From assembly GCA_018398765.1 (NCBI GenBank), contig JAHBMJ010001769.1, forward strand, positions 468-40,467: a DNA stretch of 40,000 bases. Reading direction: 5' to 3'. Below are positions 1 to 12,818 of this stretch, piece after piece. Every line of letters starts with the position of its first letter. Within the stretch, counting starts at the first letter, position 1. The notes below the pieces were generated by a model. It was given only the letters and a program-made list of their open reading frames with translations. It ran no database searches and had not been told where the DNA came from. The DNA is from Chromera velia. Taxonomy: Eukaryota > Sar > Chromeraceae. A program made the translations under genes and the position numbers.

Positions 1-70
1 CACACACACACAGACGCACACACATACAGAAACAGACACATATACATACACACACGCACACACACACATT
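1..70. repeat. CA-rich microsatellite at left edge
   Basis: Imperfect (CA)n tract with interruptions. It lies just beyond the GTAAGA donor of the sensor gene on the minus strand, so it is probably intronic. Confidence 0.85.
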
Positions 71-75
71 CTTAC

Positions 76-1934
76 CTGAAAGAACCAAAACCGCATTGGA
101 TGCACGAGCAGATCCGGGAGGTCTGCGGACAATTCTCCCCATGTCGGTTCTGCAAGCGTGAAGTCTCGTGAGTGTCTCTTGTGCCTGCACACTCGGCATC
201 CAGCTCTGTGCGGTGCATTGTAAGGTTCTTTGTGGGGATACTCGGACAGGTCAATCCATCGATACCCCTCCCGGCCTCTGTGCCCCCCCCTCTCTTTTCC
301 AGCACGAATCTCTTGTATGAGCCACATGAAGGGAACGGGGGGGCTTGATCGTGTTCTCCGAATGCGTTCCCTTTCCCCCCCTTTTCTTCTGATGGTTTCT
401 TCTTTCCTCCGATTCTCAGAACAACTCCAAGTTGGACTCACAGACTGATCGGCTGGGTGGACAGGTGTATCTTCCCATTCCTCTCCATCCTTCTCTCTCT
501 CTTCCCTTCTCTGCCTCTCCCTCTCTGCCTTCAAACGAACTCTCTCTCGAGGCCTCTCAGATCCTGTCAGAGCGGCCAACAAACGACTGGCTTGATCCCC
601 CCCACGACCCCCCCCCTCACGCGACTGCTGAAGCCGACGGGCTATATCCCCGATTCTCTCGTCAAATTCCGTTCCCATCCGCCCGCTCGTACCTGAAACA
701 ATACCCCCCGAAGCCTCAGAGCTCTTATTACCCGCCACCGTGCTAGTTGAATTACCCGTTGCTGCTGCTGCAGCAGCAGCTGCAGCGGCTGCCGCACGGG
801 GGGTAGTGGAAGAACCCGCCACCCCTCCCCCACTCCCCCCACTAGCAACGACAGAACCAAAAGCGGCATTCTCGCCCAGTTGAGTCACAGGAGGCTGGGC
901 GAGGGGATGGACTGCCGCTGCCCCCCCGCCCCCTCGGAGACTGACGGGGCCCGTAGGACGACCTACCCCTACAGGTTTAATGTCCCTGGGTCTCCCTCTT
1001 TTTTGCATCGCCGCTGTCTGCTGCCGTTCGTTCAGAATTTCTGCCGCTTTCCCTCCCTCACCAACAACCTTAGAATACTCTTTGTAAAGCTCGGGCGGAA
1101 GGAAGGACGCCAACACCTCAGAGGGTATGGACAGGTCAGTCATCACAGCTTCTCCCGCATTTTGGGGGTTGGTTGACATCCGCACCTGCACGTTTCTGGC
1201 CCCGGAAAGCGCAGACGAAGGAGCCTGCATTTCTAGGTCTTGCTGCGGCATGCCCCCCCCCGCAGAGAGAGGAAGGTGGCTTCTCTGACCCTCAGGGAGT
1301 TCGAGAATCTGTGCCCCGCAATGCTCGCATGCACCGGGTCTCTGCATGAACTTGGCCATCGAACTGCCGGCCTCAATCGCCAAAACCCGGACGTACCCTT
1401 TCCGCGTGACTTCGACGGTGTCTAACCACCGAAGAGCAGCAGGGATGGCAAGGAGAAGTAGCATGGCGGTGAGGAGGGAGATCATCGCCGTCACCCCCTT
1501 CAACCAAATCAAAACGGTTGCGTTGGAGAATATGCCGCTCTCCAGCATTGCGGTCCAGAAGTGAGTTGTGCCGCAAAAGAGAATGAAGAGAATGAAGCAG
1601 ACAGCCATACAAGAAAGTTCAATCTGCAGACAGGGGGCGGGGGGGAGGGAGGAAGGCGCATCTTTCCTTTTGTGTCTCTTGGTGGAGGACAACGGGTCTG
1701 GCAGAGACACTCACGGGTCACTAAATCGACAGAGAGACAGGAAGGCAGATAGATCGGCGAACAGAGGCTTTGCTCGGCTGCCTGCAGAGCTCACTAAGCA
1801 GACCAGACCTACCTGATCTCTTGCTGTGACCACCCGATCGGCCAGCAGTTGGGAGAAGGGGGTATAGTCTGTCTTCAACCGGTACGAAATGGTGAAGAAC
1901 AGAATCTGACAGGGAATGCTCACGTACGCAATGC

Positions 1935-2010
<76 letters not shown>

Positions 2011-2454
2011 GGAGGGGGGAAGGGGGAAGGGGGAAGTTCAGAGATAGATTCAGAGAGAAGAGACCTCTGTGCGTGAATCAGGTTAAGAGAGGATCCAGGA
2101 GACGAGGGCTGGAAGGCGGGCGAGGGGTTCACAGCCAAGCAGAGAGCGCGCAAGACTGCCCAGAAAAGGTCGACAATGGCTGAAAAGAGAGATCTCAAGA
2201 GATGGGACCGCTCAAAGGCGAGCAGACAGGCTCCAAGCCACGTGAAAAAACGACACTCTCACACCGAAAAGAAATTGGTTGGGCGAGAGACGGCAAAGTG
2301 ATGCCCCCCTCTTTCGACCTGCCCGGAGGTTCCGAGCACAGCGCCATGAACACACTCAAGTCTTCTTCCGTTACTCATGCACTCACTTACTGGTCGCGAT
2401 GTCGAACCAGACGGAGAGAATGTCCCCTGCCCCGAGGTGAGGAGACTCCGCCAT
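76..2454 (-). CDS. Ethylene-receptor-like membrane sensor, N-terminal part (gene continues past left edge)
   Basis: Exons: 2454-2391, 1934-1813 and 1623-76. Their phases agree (1, then 0), and donors are GTAAGT, GTAGGT and GTAAGA. The ATG at 2454 opens a 578-residue visible part. Three hydrophobic segments (about residues 12-38, 65-88 and 97-126) match the ETR1-type ethylene-binding domain. Asp18, Tyr25, Ile28 and Pro29 lie in segment 1 with ETR1 spacing (Asp25, Tyr32, Ile35, Pro36). FCGTTHF holds Cys79 and His83, equivalent to the Cu(I) ligands Cys65 and His69. Lys104 begins segment 3, followed by a conserved-looking IP near 122. In the family this domain binds ethylene through copper in the ER or plasma membrane and signals to a GAF/histidine-kinase part. 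No GAF or kinase is visible here. Instead there is CEHC (161-164), an Ala/Gly/Ser-rich linker, a charged segment and a CRVC motif. The last exon stays open into the left edge, so any output domain lies outside. An undetected intron inside the long third exon is possible. Confidence 0.8.
1937..2008. repeat. Composite (CA)n(GA)n microsatellite abutting a splice acceptor
   Basis: On the minus strand this reads (CT)n then (GT)n then GCAG, and leads straight into exon 2 of the ethylene-receptor-like gene at 1934. It therefore occupies the polypyrimidine-tract position of the intron. Confidence 0.9.
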
Positions 2455-3315
2455 GACTGCTTGGTCGCCGAGACGCACAGTTAACCTCGAGTGTTTTTCC
2501 TTCCAGTCCCTTTATTACACAGTAAAGACACCTCCGTTGCACATGTAGCTGCTCTCTTCAGGAAGAGAATACCGGGAGCGGGGCGGTTCCTTCCCCTTCG
2601 GTCAGGCCTGCTCCGTCTGCGAATGACCTCACTTCGACGGATGTGCTCCTGCACAGAGCCCGAATACACTGCCCAAGCCGGAGATAGCCGAAACCTTGGG
2701 AGGAAGCTGTGCTATACTGTGTGGATTGTGCAAGTCAAAGTTTCATCGGACCGACGGTGTGTTGACCGAATTTGAGACTTGTCTGAGTTAGTCTGAGTTA
2801 CTGAGAGTGACTAAGAGGGACTTCGACGACCATCTTCAAATGCCACGATTTGATTATGGCACTGAATCGGCAGTGAGTTTTTCAAATATACAGCTCATTT
2901 CCGGAGTTGTGCTTTTGATTTCGAGTTTTGGCCGCCCCACGCGATAATTTTCTGCTTTTTGTGGGATCATTGGGATGGTAATTTCGGCTATATATTTCTG
3001 CTCAACTTGGGAATAATTCTAAGGATTGATTTATAATTTGCACAATTTTTTGCAGTGCATGCGTAGTGCAAGCTTTGTCTCTCAGCTTATAGCCTTCATG
3101 AGAAGACACAAGAGCCTGTGAGCAACAATGTTTACTCCACGCTGCCCATTCCCCCTTGTATAGTCGAGCCCAATCACGTGGATGGTGCAACTACTTGCCC
3201 TTTAGACTTTCTTTTGACACATAGAGACGGTTATGGCAAACGTAGCCAAGCAACAGTGAACAAGCATTTGTACATACCACACACAGCTCAGCACTCTCTG
3301 CATCCTTCGAGGAGC
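2455..3315. promoter_or_regulatory. Divergent intergenic region
   Basis: About 860 bp separates the inferred start codons of the minus-strand sensor gene and the plus-strand giant gene, so both promoters and 5' UTRs should lie here. The right half is AT-richer. A plus-strand open frame upstream of 3316 is in the same frame as the start chosen for the giant gene, so an earlier start near 3118 (a GTG) cannot be excluded. No specific promoter motif was identified. Confidence 0.4.
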
Positions 3316-6300
3316 ATGACAGGTGGTGCAGGGCAACCGAGCATCTTTACTGGTGTCGTGGGTGCCAGGGGTGCCTCGGTGCCTGCGACTCCGTTCGATC
3401 TTCTGATCAGTTGTGGGGACTATGGGATGAAGGTCTCGGTCAGTCTGCATGTCAGGCAGACTGAGTCGTTCTTTGTTGGTTGGCTGGGTTTATCTGAACT
3501 GCAAGCGGCATTCCTCTGTCTGGTCAACGGTTTGTGAGCTCACCTGCCCTGTTTCCATGCACCTCTCCCTCCCTCTCTGCATGCATCCCCCCCCCTGCAG
3601 GTACCCTCGAAGGCCATCCGTTTGCTGGTGCTCTCCTTCAACGACATTGTCTCCTTCACTATTCACGAGAAGGAGAAGGACGCGGAGAAGGCAGAGAGCG
3701 GCAGGCCAAGACAAAGACAGACAGGAGCCCCACTCTTCCAGGCCAAACAGAGGGTCTCTTACTTCTTCTCCTGCACCAAAGACTTCGCCAAGGAAATTGA
3801 CATGCCCCTCCTTGACATGCGGCGGGGGGGTACTGAAGGGAAGCTCGTGGGGTCTCTGCGCGTGGTGATTCACTGCGTCGACCAGTCTCTCTCTGCTGCA
3901 ATGGGGTCCGACTCCCAAGTGAGCAAGTCCGTTGAGTCGCGGTTCAAGAAAAGACTCGCGAGAGCAGTAGAACGTTATGTGGAGGTGAAGGAATCTTGTC
4001 AGTTTCTTCCGATCGCCCTGGAGGAGGAGAAGGACAGAGGACAGAGAAAGGGGGAAGGGAAAAAGAACAGTGCCGACGCTCCGTCCGTAACGCTCCCTGC
4101 CTCATCTCACCCCCCTTTCCTGAATCCCTCAGGACATACTCCGGGCTCTGTGTCTGCTCACCCGTCTGTATCTCAAGTACACTACCCTGAGGGGAACCCC
4201 CCCGCTCCAACAGAAGGAGTCCCCCCCACTGCCCCTTCATCTTTCCATCAGAATACATTCTCAAAAGCCCATGATCATATTTCGTCTGCACAATTTCAGG
4301 GGGCACCAGCAGCAGGACTAGTGGGAGGATTTGAGGGAAGTATGCTTATGAACGCAAACACAAGTACAGGTTTCGGGCCCGCAAGAGGGCAACACAGAAG
4401 TGCAGAGCGTACGCGGCCCGTCGAGGCTCCATCCCCTTCTTTCTTTGAGTCTCAGCAGCCCACTCGGCAGAAGAGTGCACCCAGACTCTCGGGCTCTCTC
4501 TCAACGGGTGGGGGTGGAAGTTCGTCTCTCTCTCATTCTTTCCTCCCCCCTCCGTTCTTACAGCCCCCGACGAGGCAAGTCGAGAGTGAGAGGGAGGAAA
4601 TGCCTCCCCCCTCTGTGTTAGTCGTACACCACTCCAATGCCTCAGCCTCAGCTGCCGCTCTCTCCCCTACAGCTCCAACACAAACGTCAATGCTTCAACT
4701 GGGTCACCGGGCATCTCCCCTACACCCCCACAGCCCCCCTCCCCCTCTCCCACCCCACGACCTTGCAGCCTCTCAATTTATCCCACCAGATTCAAACAGA
4801 CTTCCTCCCCACGCGAACGCACACTTCCACGGAGTGCACATCCGTTCGGCTGCACAGCAGCAGTCCCTCACCCCCCCTTCATCCTTTGTTCCTCCATTCC
4901 CCCCCCACGCCCTCCTCCCTCTCCCCCGCGACCCCACGGGAGGAAGGGGCGTTCCCGTCTCCTCTGCCTCTGGTGCCATTGCCCGGTCCTCTGTCTACGG
5001 TCCCTCCCCCCCCTCTTCCATACGCTCTCCACCCCCACCGCAGACAATCCCCGCCAATCACTTCCCCCAAGCAGTGCAACCAGTACCCCCCCACATCACA
5101 TCAAGCATCCCACAACAAGTCAACCCATCCTCAGCCCAAATGGTGATGCAACACCACTGGCAGCAGCAGCAGGGTAACAACGTTGGAGGGCCAGTGTCCA
5201 GGTTGAGCTACGGACTGACCATCCGAAGCACCGGAGCGGCCCCCCACCCCCACCCCCCCATGCACCCCTGTGCGTACCCCCAAATGCAGATGCAGACGAT
5301 GGTACAACCCCAAGCCCAGGTCCAAACAACCACCCAGACGGGGCTGTCTGTCTCTCATCACCAGCCTTCCGAGTCCTGCCTCAGCCGATCTGTGACCGAC
5401 GATCTCCGTCTGCCGACCTCTGCAGGCAGTGTGGTGGGGGCCCGTGCGGCTGCAGGGAGCTGCCAACCGACCCCGGTCACTCAAGCGACCCAGCCGGTGG
5501 ACGATCAGCCGGTCGTATCACCCCTGGCGTCATCACGCATGCATCAGGCACATGAGGAAGGAGAAGGAGAGAATAAATATGAAATGAATGATAACCATGC
5601 GTGTATCTCTTCAGTTCCCGTCCCTTCGTTTGCTTCCGTTCTACAGGAAGGTGCGTATGGGAGGAAAAGATCCCTTTCAAGGGAGAGGGGGGCCCTCAGG
5701 GGTGCCTCCCAGACAGACCCCCGGGACAGCCTGATTCAACTGTCTTCTTCTTCTGTCCGCGTTCAGACTCCAGGGAGGGCAGCGGGACACCAAATTGTCG
5801 GCACTGGGAGTGCGTTACCGTTTTCTTCGAGTGAGTGGGACAAGAAATATGTAGAGAGCCGACCTGCTCAACAGCAAGACGAGCCAAGGCGGGAGGTGCA
5901 AATGAGGTCAATTGTGTGTCCAGTAGTTCAGCCTGTGGTCTCTGCTTCAGAGGACCGGCTTCTAGAGAATACAGAGAAGGAAGGGAAGAGAGCAGAGGGG
6001 TTTTGTGATGAAGAGGGGGGTGAAGCTGCTCCGTCTGCCTCCTGGTGTTGTGATTCCAGGCCCCGGCCTGGCGCACACGAAGAGAGAGAGAAAGTGACAA
6101 TGCCGCCGTTGCCCTTGACAGAATTGATGGCCGCTGCTTGCACCTCTGGTGTTCATGAGGTCGACAGAGTGGGGGGGGAGGGTTGGGATGGAATGGGGGC
6201 AGGGGAGGGAGACGGGTCTTCTTCGTCTTTGTACTCCTCATCCTCTACCCGTCTTCCTGGACACGTCTCCCATCTTTCAGTCAACAGGAGCGCTCTTGTA

Positions 6301-9300
6301 GAGGTAGGGGGGGAGAGGGGGAAGGGGAAATTGAGGGGGGAGTTGGAGGAACCTGAACCAGCACTGCCCGGTACCTCGGTGCACATTACAATGGGAGGAG
6401 GAGAGGACGCTGTGTTTCCTCCCCAACATGGCTCTCTGCCCCTCTGCCAGGCCTCTGCTTCGTCTTCTTCCTCTTCCTCTTCTGGGCAGACAGAGAAGGA
6501 CATGGGGCAGAAGGGGGGAGTGTACGGACAGAAAGGGAAGAGGGGGGCCGAGGGGGTGCCTGTTCAGGTCTCAAGCTTGGACAAAAAGAAGAACGGAAAG
6601 GGGGGAGAGAAGAGTGCTGTGCACATTTCAAGTACAGGGTCAGGCAGTGGGGGTAAGTCGGCATTGGGGGGGAAGAATGGGAAGAGGGGGACTGCGGGGA
6701 GTCTACACCTCCGCAGTCAGAAGGAGAACAGAAAAAACTCCGAAAAACCTGCACCCCTCCCCTCAAACCCATACCCTGAAGAGACCACCCCAGTTCAACC
6801 CACACCCTCCAACGACACTGCATTCCTCTCTCTTGCACCTCCCACCTCCAGCCCACCGAAGCAGATCGAGGTAGGCGAACACATTGAATCCCAGGAGGGA
6901 GATACAGGAATTGCACATGGCCCAGAGGAGCCGAGACAGCCTCTTTCCTTCCCCCTTGCCGACCCGCAGTTTGAGTCGAGGGGGACCGAGGTTGAAGAAG
7001 CAGCACTCGTCAGTGATGTCAAGCAGAAAGAGACAGATCTAGGCCCTATCCGACCAGAACAGCATGCAGGCTGTGAAGAGGGGGACCACCAAAGAACATC
7101 GTTCGACCCCCCCAACCCCCCCGAGGCTGAAGGGAACCCCTCCGTTCTCTCCGAAGCCGACGCTGAGGCTCCTCAGTCTCAGGCGGTTCCTCCTCAGTCT
7201 CGTCGGACCCTTCCTTTGGGGGCCGCACGAGAGGAGGACAGACCGGAGGCCGCACGAGACATGGCGGCAGTGGCTCGGCGTCTCCTTTCCGTTTGTCGTC
7301 GGGCTGGGTTTCCTGCCGGTGCGCAGTCGATAGACATTGGGTTTGGAGGTCTGTCTCTCGAGGCCTTGAACCTGCCGATTTCCGAACAATGTCATGCATC
7401 ATCGGGTCAATTAGACGGCCCCCTTGGCGGCCTTGGGGAGGGGGAGATCGGAGGGTCGGGAGCTCCGCCAAGCCCCCCTCTGGATGCGGGTCCGTTTTGG
7501 TCTGCGCGTGGTGAGAGAGACAGAGAAGGTACAGAGGAGTGCAGAAGAGGGGAGTGGGAAAGGGAGAGAGAATCGGGAGGAGGAGGGGGACTGCCTCGGC
7601 TTTCGGCTTTGCCTCTGCCATCTTCTGGTGCGGGGGGGAATATGAATATGTATGCAGAGGCGGACAGCTGGGGGGAAGGGGAACTGCCGGAAGCCTCGGC
7701 ACGTCTGGAGCCTGTTGCTGAGAGTCATGAAGAGGAGGAAGAGGAGGGTGAGGACGCTTCTGGAAACGTCGATGTGCAGAAAGTGGGAGAAGGGGGGGGA
7801 GTGTTAGAAATGGAAGAAAGACAAGATGAAAAGGCAAGAAAAGGAGAAGGGAATTTGGTCTCGTCTTCTGCTCCTTCAGGGGAGTCATTTGAGGAGGCAT
7901 TACAACCATACAAGGACCTCATTCTGGTCAGTCCGTCAGTCAATGAGTGGAGAATTTTGAATCTCGTCATCCTTCCTTCCCTCTCCCTTCCTTTCTTCCT
8001 TCCTTCCTTCCCTCTCCCTCCCTTCCTTGCACCCGCATTCTGACTTTTTTTTCTTTGCTTCTCTCCTTCCCTTACCTCTCCTCTCCTATGCTTTCCTCTT
8101 AGTCTCTTCTGCCCTTTACTTTCTCTTTCTCCTTTCCCTTGTTTTGTTTCGTAGGTCCTTGAGAGGAAGCTGGAAAAGATGAACGTGCTGGAGGCTCAGT
8201 GCACGTCCCTGCGTGTGGAGAGCTCGCGCCTCAGACAGAGAGAGGAGGAGAGAGACGCCAGCGAGAGGGTGCAGGAGGAAGAGGAGAGAGCGCTGTCTCT
8301 GTCTTTGAGTGCCAGACAGAGAGGAAGTGCGCAAACCGAGAGAGAAGAGGGTGCAGAGGACCATGCCTCCTCTGCTGCCCTCCGACTCTGCACGTCGAAG
8401 GCTGTTGGTGCCCCCGAGTCTGGCGGAGGGAAGCTTTCGGACTTGGTCAAGGAGGTGTTGAAGAGAAACGAAGAGCTGGAGAACGAACTGGAGGTCGGTC
8501 GGGTGCACGGGATTTGCAGGTGTTCTTTTGGAAGAATTTGTATATGTATATCTGCGTGTGTGTGTGTGAGAGAGAGGAAGAGAGGTTGTTGTGTCCTTCT
8601 TCTTCGTCAAGGAAGGCCTTTTCATTTCCCGCGGGCGGGAGTCTGGCCGAATGATGACTTTTTTGTTCTCCATGTGAGCGCATCTCCTTTTTTTTCCTGC
8701 AGCAATCTCGACAGAAGCTCTCCCCCTTTTTTTTCCTGCAGCAATCTCGACAGAAGCTCTCGCACTCTTCGGAGGCTGCGGATGGACCTGGGGGAGTGGG
8801 CAGGGAGAAGGGGAAAAGAAGCGCTTTGCAAGGGGGGCCTGCAGGAGCAGGTCTAGGTGCAGGGAGAGGATCTCGTCGTTCCCCCTTTCCGCCTTTTTCT
8901 TCTTCTTCTCGGTCTCTGTCTCTGGGTGACGATCCCCTTCCTTCCTCCAACTGCGGTTCTTCTTCCAATGACTCCACCACGGCTTGTACCCTGTCGTTGT
9001 CTTCTTCTCTGAAGGCTCGATTGGCAGAGAGGGAAGCTGAATTGGAAACCGAGAGGGGAAGAAGAGAGGAGAAAGAGGCAGAGGCGGCCAACCTGTCCAG
9101 ACAGTGCGCGTCAGTTTGCGTTTTCTTTTCTGTCTGGTTCTGGACCGTCTTTCCCTTTTTTTTCTTCCGTGCGTATTCCCATCTTTTTTGTCATTGGAAG
9201 AATCCACACAATTTTTGTTGTTGGAAGAATTCACACATTCGTATGGACACACAGCGAGGGGAGAGAGCCGGAAAGGAATTCTCAATCAATCAGGGAAGCT

Positions 9301-12053
9301 GCCCTCACTGCAGCGTCGTGTGTGTGTGAATGGGTGGACTGAAGAACCTTTTTTTTTGTTTGTTTGTTTGTTTGTTTTATAAATTTTCCGGTCAATTTGT
9401 TTTTCTTTTCATGCCTTTGCACTTCTCTTCTCCGTCCTTTTCGATCTTCGCCCTGCAGAGCATTCAGAGCACAAAACCTAGACCTGGCCACTGCGGTCAA
9501 CAGGGCAAAGGAGGAGTCCAGAGCCAGCGCAGACAGCGTGAGTGAGTCAGTGAGGCGGTCGGTCAGAGAGGGAGTGAGGGGTTCAATGCTTTCTTTGACG
9601 ATCATTTGGCAAGAAGACGGTAGAAAAGGGCGGGGAGGGGGGGAGATGACGATCGAGACAGTGCGTTTGTTTGTTCTGCTTTCCGTCCCCCCTTTCTTTC
9701 TTTTGCCGATTGAAGACATTCTTTCAAAGTCTGTTCGCATTTTTTCAAAGTCACAGAGGGACTTGTGCTGCATTGATTTGGTGGGTTGATCGATCGATCG
9801 ATCGACGTTTTCAGCAGACAAGCACACGACTGCCTGCTATGATGACGCACTGACGATGAATTAATGCAGTTGGAGGAAATCGTGAAGCTGAAGGACCTGA
9901 AAATCGACGAGATGCGGTCCGTTTATTCTGTCTCTTTTGTCTGCCTGAAGACAAGTGGGAGTCAACTGAATTGGAGTGACATGAAGACGAATGTCCGCAG
10001 GAGCTTCTGCTCTGACTGTGTAGAACTGATGACCAGGTTCCTCCGTGAATGGAACAGCGGAGCAAAATTGACACTCTCCCTCCTGTGTTTTGGTGTTCCT
10101 ATGGCTGTGTGAAATCAAGCGAACAAACAGGAGGTCACAGGGAGCATCGAGAAGAAAAAGTGCCAAGACTTATTACGAGCACGCATTTGCCTTTTCCATT
10201 ACAGCTCGCGAGCATCTGTCTTGCCTCCGCCCGACCGGATGGAGGTTATTTCTTCCTTGGCTTTTTCTTTCTACCTCATTACTGCTTTCCGCCTGTCTGT
10301 GCGTCTGTCTTTTTTTGTGTGTGCAGAAAAGCTCTGAAGACTCTGAGCGCAGATCGGGATCGGGTGGAACGAGAACAGGTCTGTGATCGAACCTGTTCGT
10401 GCATGGATAAGTCTACGAGGCTAGGGAGCTCTGTGGGTGTGCGTGTGAGTGTGCTTCTCTGTGTGTGCGTGTACGTGTACGTGTGTTTGAGCGTCACTCT
10501 TTGCCTATGTACACGAGTCCGTCTCTGTGCGTCCTCTCTCTTGTCCTCTGATCGATCCCATGCAGGCTGAACGTGTTGCCCGACTTGAGAAAAAACTGTC
10601 GGACAGAGACAGACAGGAGATGGAGCGGAAAGAGAGGCAGAAGCAGCCTGAGGCGGGTCCTGGAGCAGCAGCAGCAGCAGAAAGAGAAGGAGAAGGAGAA
10701 GACGTTGCCCTCCCTCGTTGTACATCCACACTCAGCCTCAGTTGGGGAGACCTCAACTTGGCATGGGAATCTGTCATGCGGGTGGGGGGGGGGGGGGGTG
10801 GATTCTTGCTGACGTCATAGTGATTAGAGGGCAGACAGAGGGTGCTGTGATTCATGTTCATCGTTTTTACGTTGGAGTCATTTTGAGATCCTGAGGGATA
10901 CTTCGGGAGCTTTTGTGATTCGACGCTTTTTTTCTTCGTTTGTCAGTTGTGGATTTCCTAATGTTGCGTTGCTTCCTTCTCGGCGCTCTACACGCACACT
11001 GTTTGGACCTGTAGATAGTACATGTAGAGGGGCCAGCAGACAGATAGAGAAGAGGAGGCCTCTGGCTGGCACTTTTGATTGATTGTGTCCCCCCGTCAGT
11101 CAGGCTCTCCTCTTTGACTGACCTCTTTTCTCAGTCTGCGCCTTCTTCTATGTATACACCTGGGTGTCTCTGCTTTCCTTCCTTCCTTCCTTCCTTCCTT
11201 CCTTCAGGCCTCCCCCGATTCTCTCCGTGAGACCCTCGGGAATTTTGAGACACACACGTGTGGGGAGGGGCAGGGGGAGGATGTTCTTCTGGGCCTCTCG
11301 TTGTTTCCTTCTCCTCCGAGCGGCTCATCTGGACTGGCAGAGGGTGGGGGGTCTGTTCAAGTTGAAAGAGCAGGCAGGATGCTTGAGGGTCTGATTGGGT
11401 GGGCTCTTCAGAGGGCGGCAATGGACTCGGAGGAGGCTGTAGGAGGTTGTGCTTCGTTTGTAAAGAAAGAGACAGAGGCAGAGACTGAGGAGAAAGAGGT
11501 GCAGGTGAGTCTGAGATGCCCTGCAGTGGAGAGGGAGCTCGAGGGACTTCGGCATCAAATCTCCACTCTGCGAGACAGGGTCACACAAACAAAGAGCAGA
11601 AGCGAGAGGGAGAGTGTGAACGGAGCCTGTCAGAGTATCTCAAGTGTGGGTGTGGAGGTGCAGACACAAACGCAAACACGGCAAGAGGGGGACGGGGGTT
11701 TCGCAGGTGAGGGAGCAGACGCATCTGCTGCCATGAGTATGCGAGAGGAGCAGCTGTCGGGTGCCCTCTCTAGGGTGGAAGAATTGGAGGCAGCACAAGC
11801 AAGGGACAAGGAGGGACTTCGGAGACTGAAGACCAGGGTGGACAGCCTGGAGGGCATCAGAGCGAATGTAAGCAGGAAGAGCAGATTTCTTTCCTGTGTT
11901 TCTTTGTTTTTCTTTTCTGCTTCTTTGTCGAACGTCTCCGCTTGATTTCTCGTTTCATGAAGGTCCAGGAGGAATTTGCTTGTGGCAGATTCACTCCATG
12001 CTTTTGTTTGTGGACTTTTTTATCTGTGCGATCAGAAGGAAACACCCGCTTTG

Positions 12054-12100
<47 letters not shown>

Positions 12101-12723
12101 CTGTGTGTGTGTGTGTGTGCAGTTGCAAGCAGAGCTAGACAGCGAAAGGGCGGCATTCACAGACTCGAATTTGGCCCTCGAGAGAATGGGGGAGCGTTTT
12201 GATGAGAGACTCTCTCACTGGCAAGGTTCGTTGGTGCATGCATGTCTGTGTGCATGGGGTTGTTTTTTCCTTTTTTTCCCTTCTTCGTTTGTTTGTGTCA
12301 GCACAGTAGAAATGAATAAGAAGGGGTGGGAATTCCTATTTTCTCTTTTGTCTTTTGTTTGACTGATTTTGTCTCCGTCCGCCCCTCTTTCTGGTGTTTC
12401 TCCGCCGTCTGAAATGTTCATGGAGCGTCACTTGCCTCTGAGAGAGGGAGGCATGGGTGGATGAATGGAAGGTTTGGTAGTTGTTGCTTACACTTTCCGA
12501 CGCCTTTCTCTACCTGGAAGTGTCCCCCTTCCTCCTGACTTGATTGGTTGATCTCTCCCTCCCTCCCTCGCTTTCCTTCGCGCCCTTCTTTCGCTTCTGT
12601 GTGCCTTCCTTGCTTCCTTGCTTCCTTGCTTTCATTTTCTGTTACTTTCGTTGCCTTTCTTTTCTTCGATCAGCAAAACACTTGTTCCGTTCCGTCCCTC
12701 TCTTCATCTTTTCCTTCCTTGTG

Positions 12724-12775
<52 letters not shown>

Positions 12776-12783
12776 TGTGTGTG

Positions 12784-12818
<35 letters not shown>

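Noticed and set aside
6386-7909. Long minus-strand open frames opposite exon 2 of the giant gene
   Set aside because: Shadow frames of a biased low-complexity coding exon; no domain and no splice context.
11503-11524. 22-bp GTGAGT...CTGCAG intron-like segment in exon 9 of the giant gene
   Set aside because: Too short to be an intron, and its removal would break the open frame.
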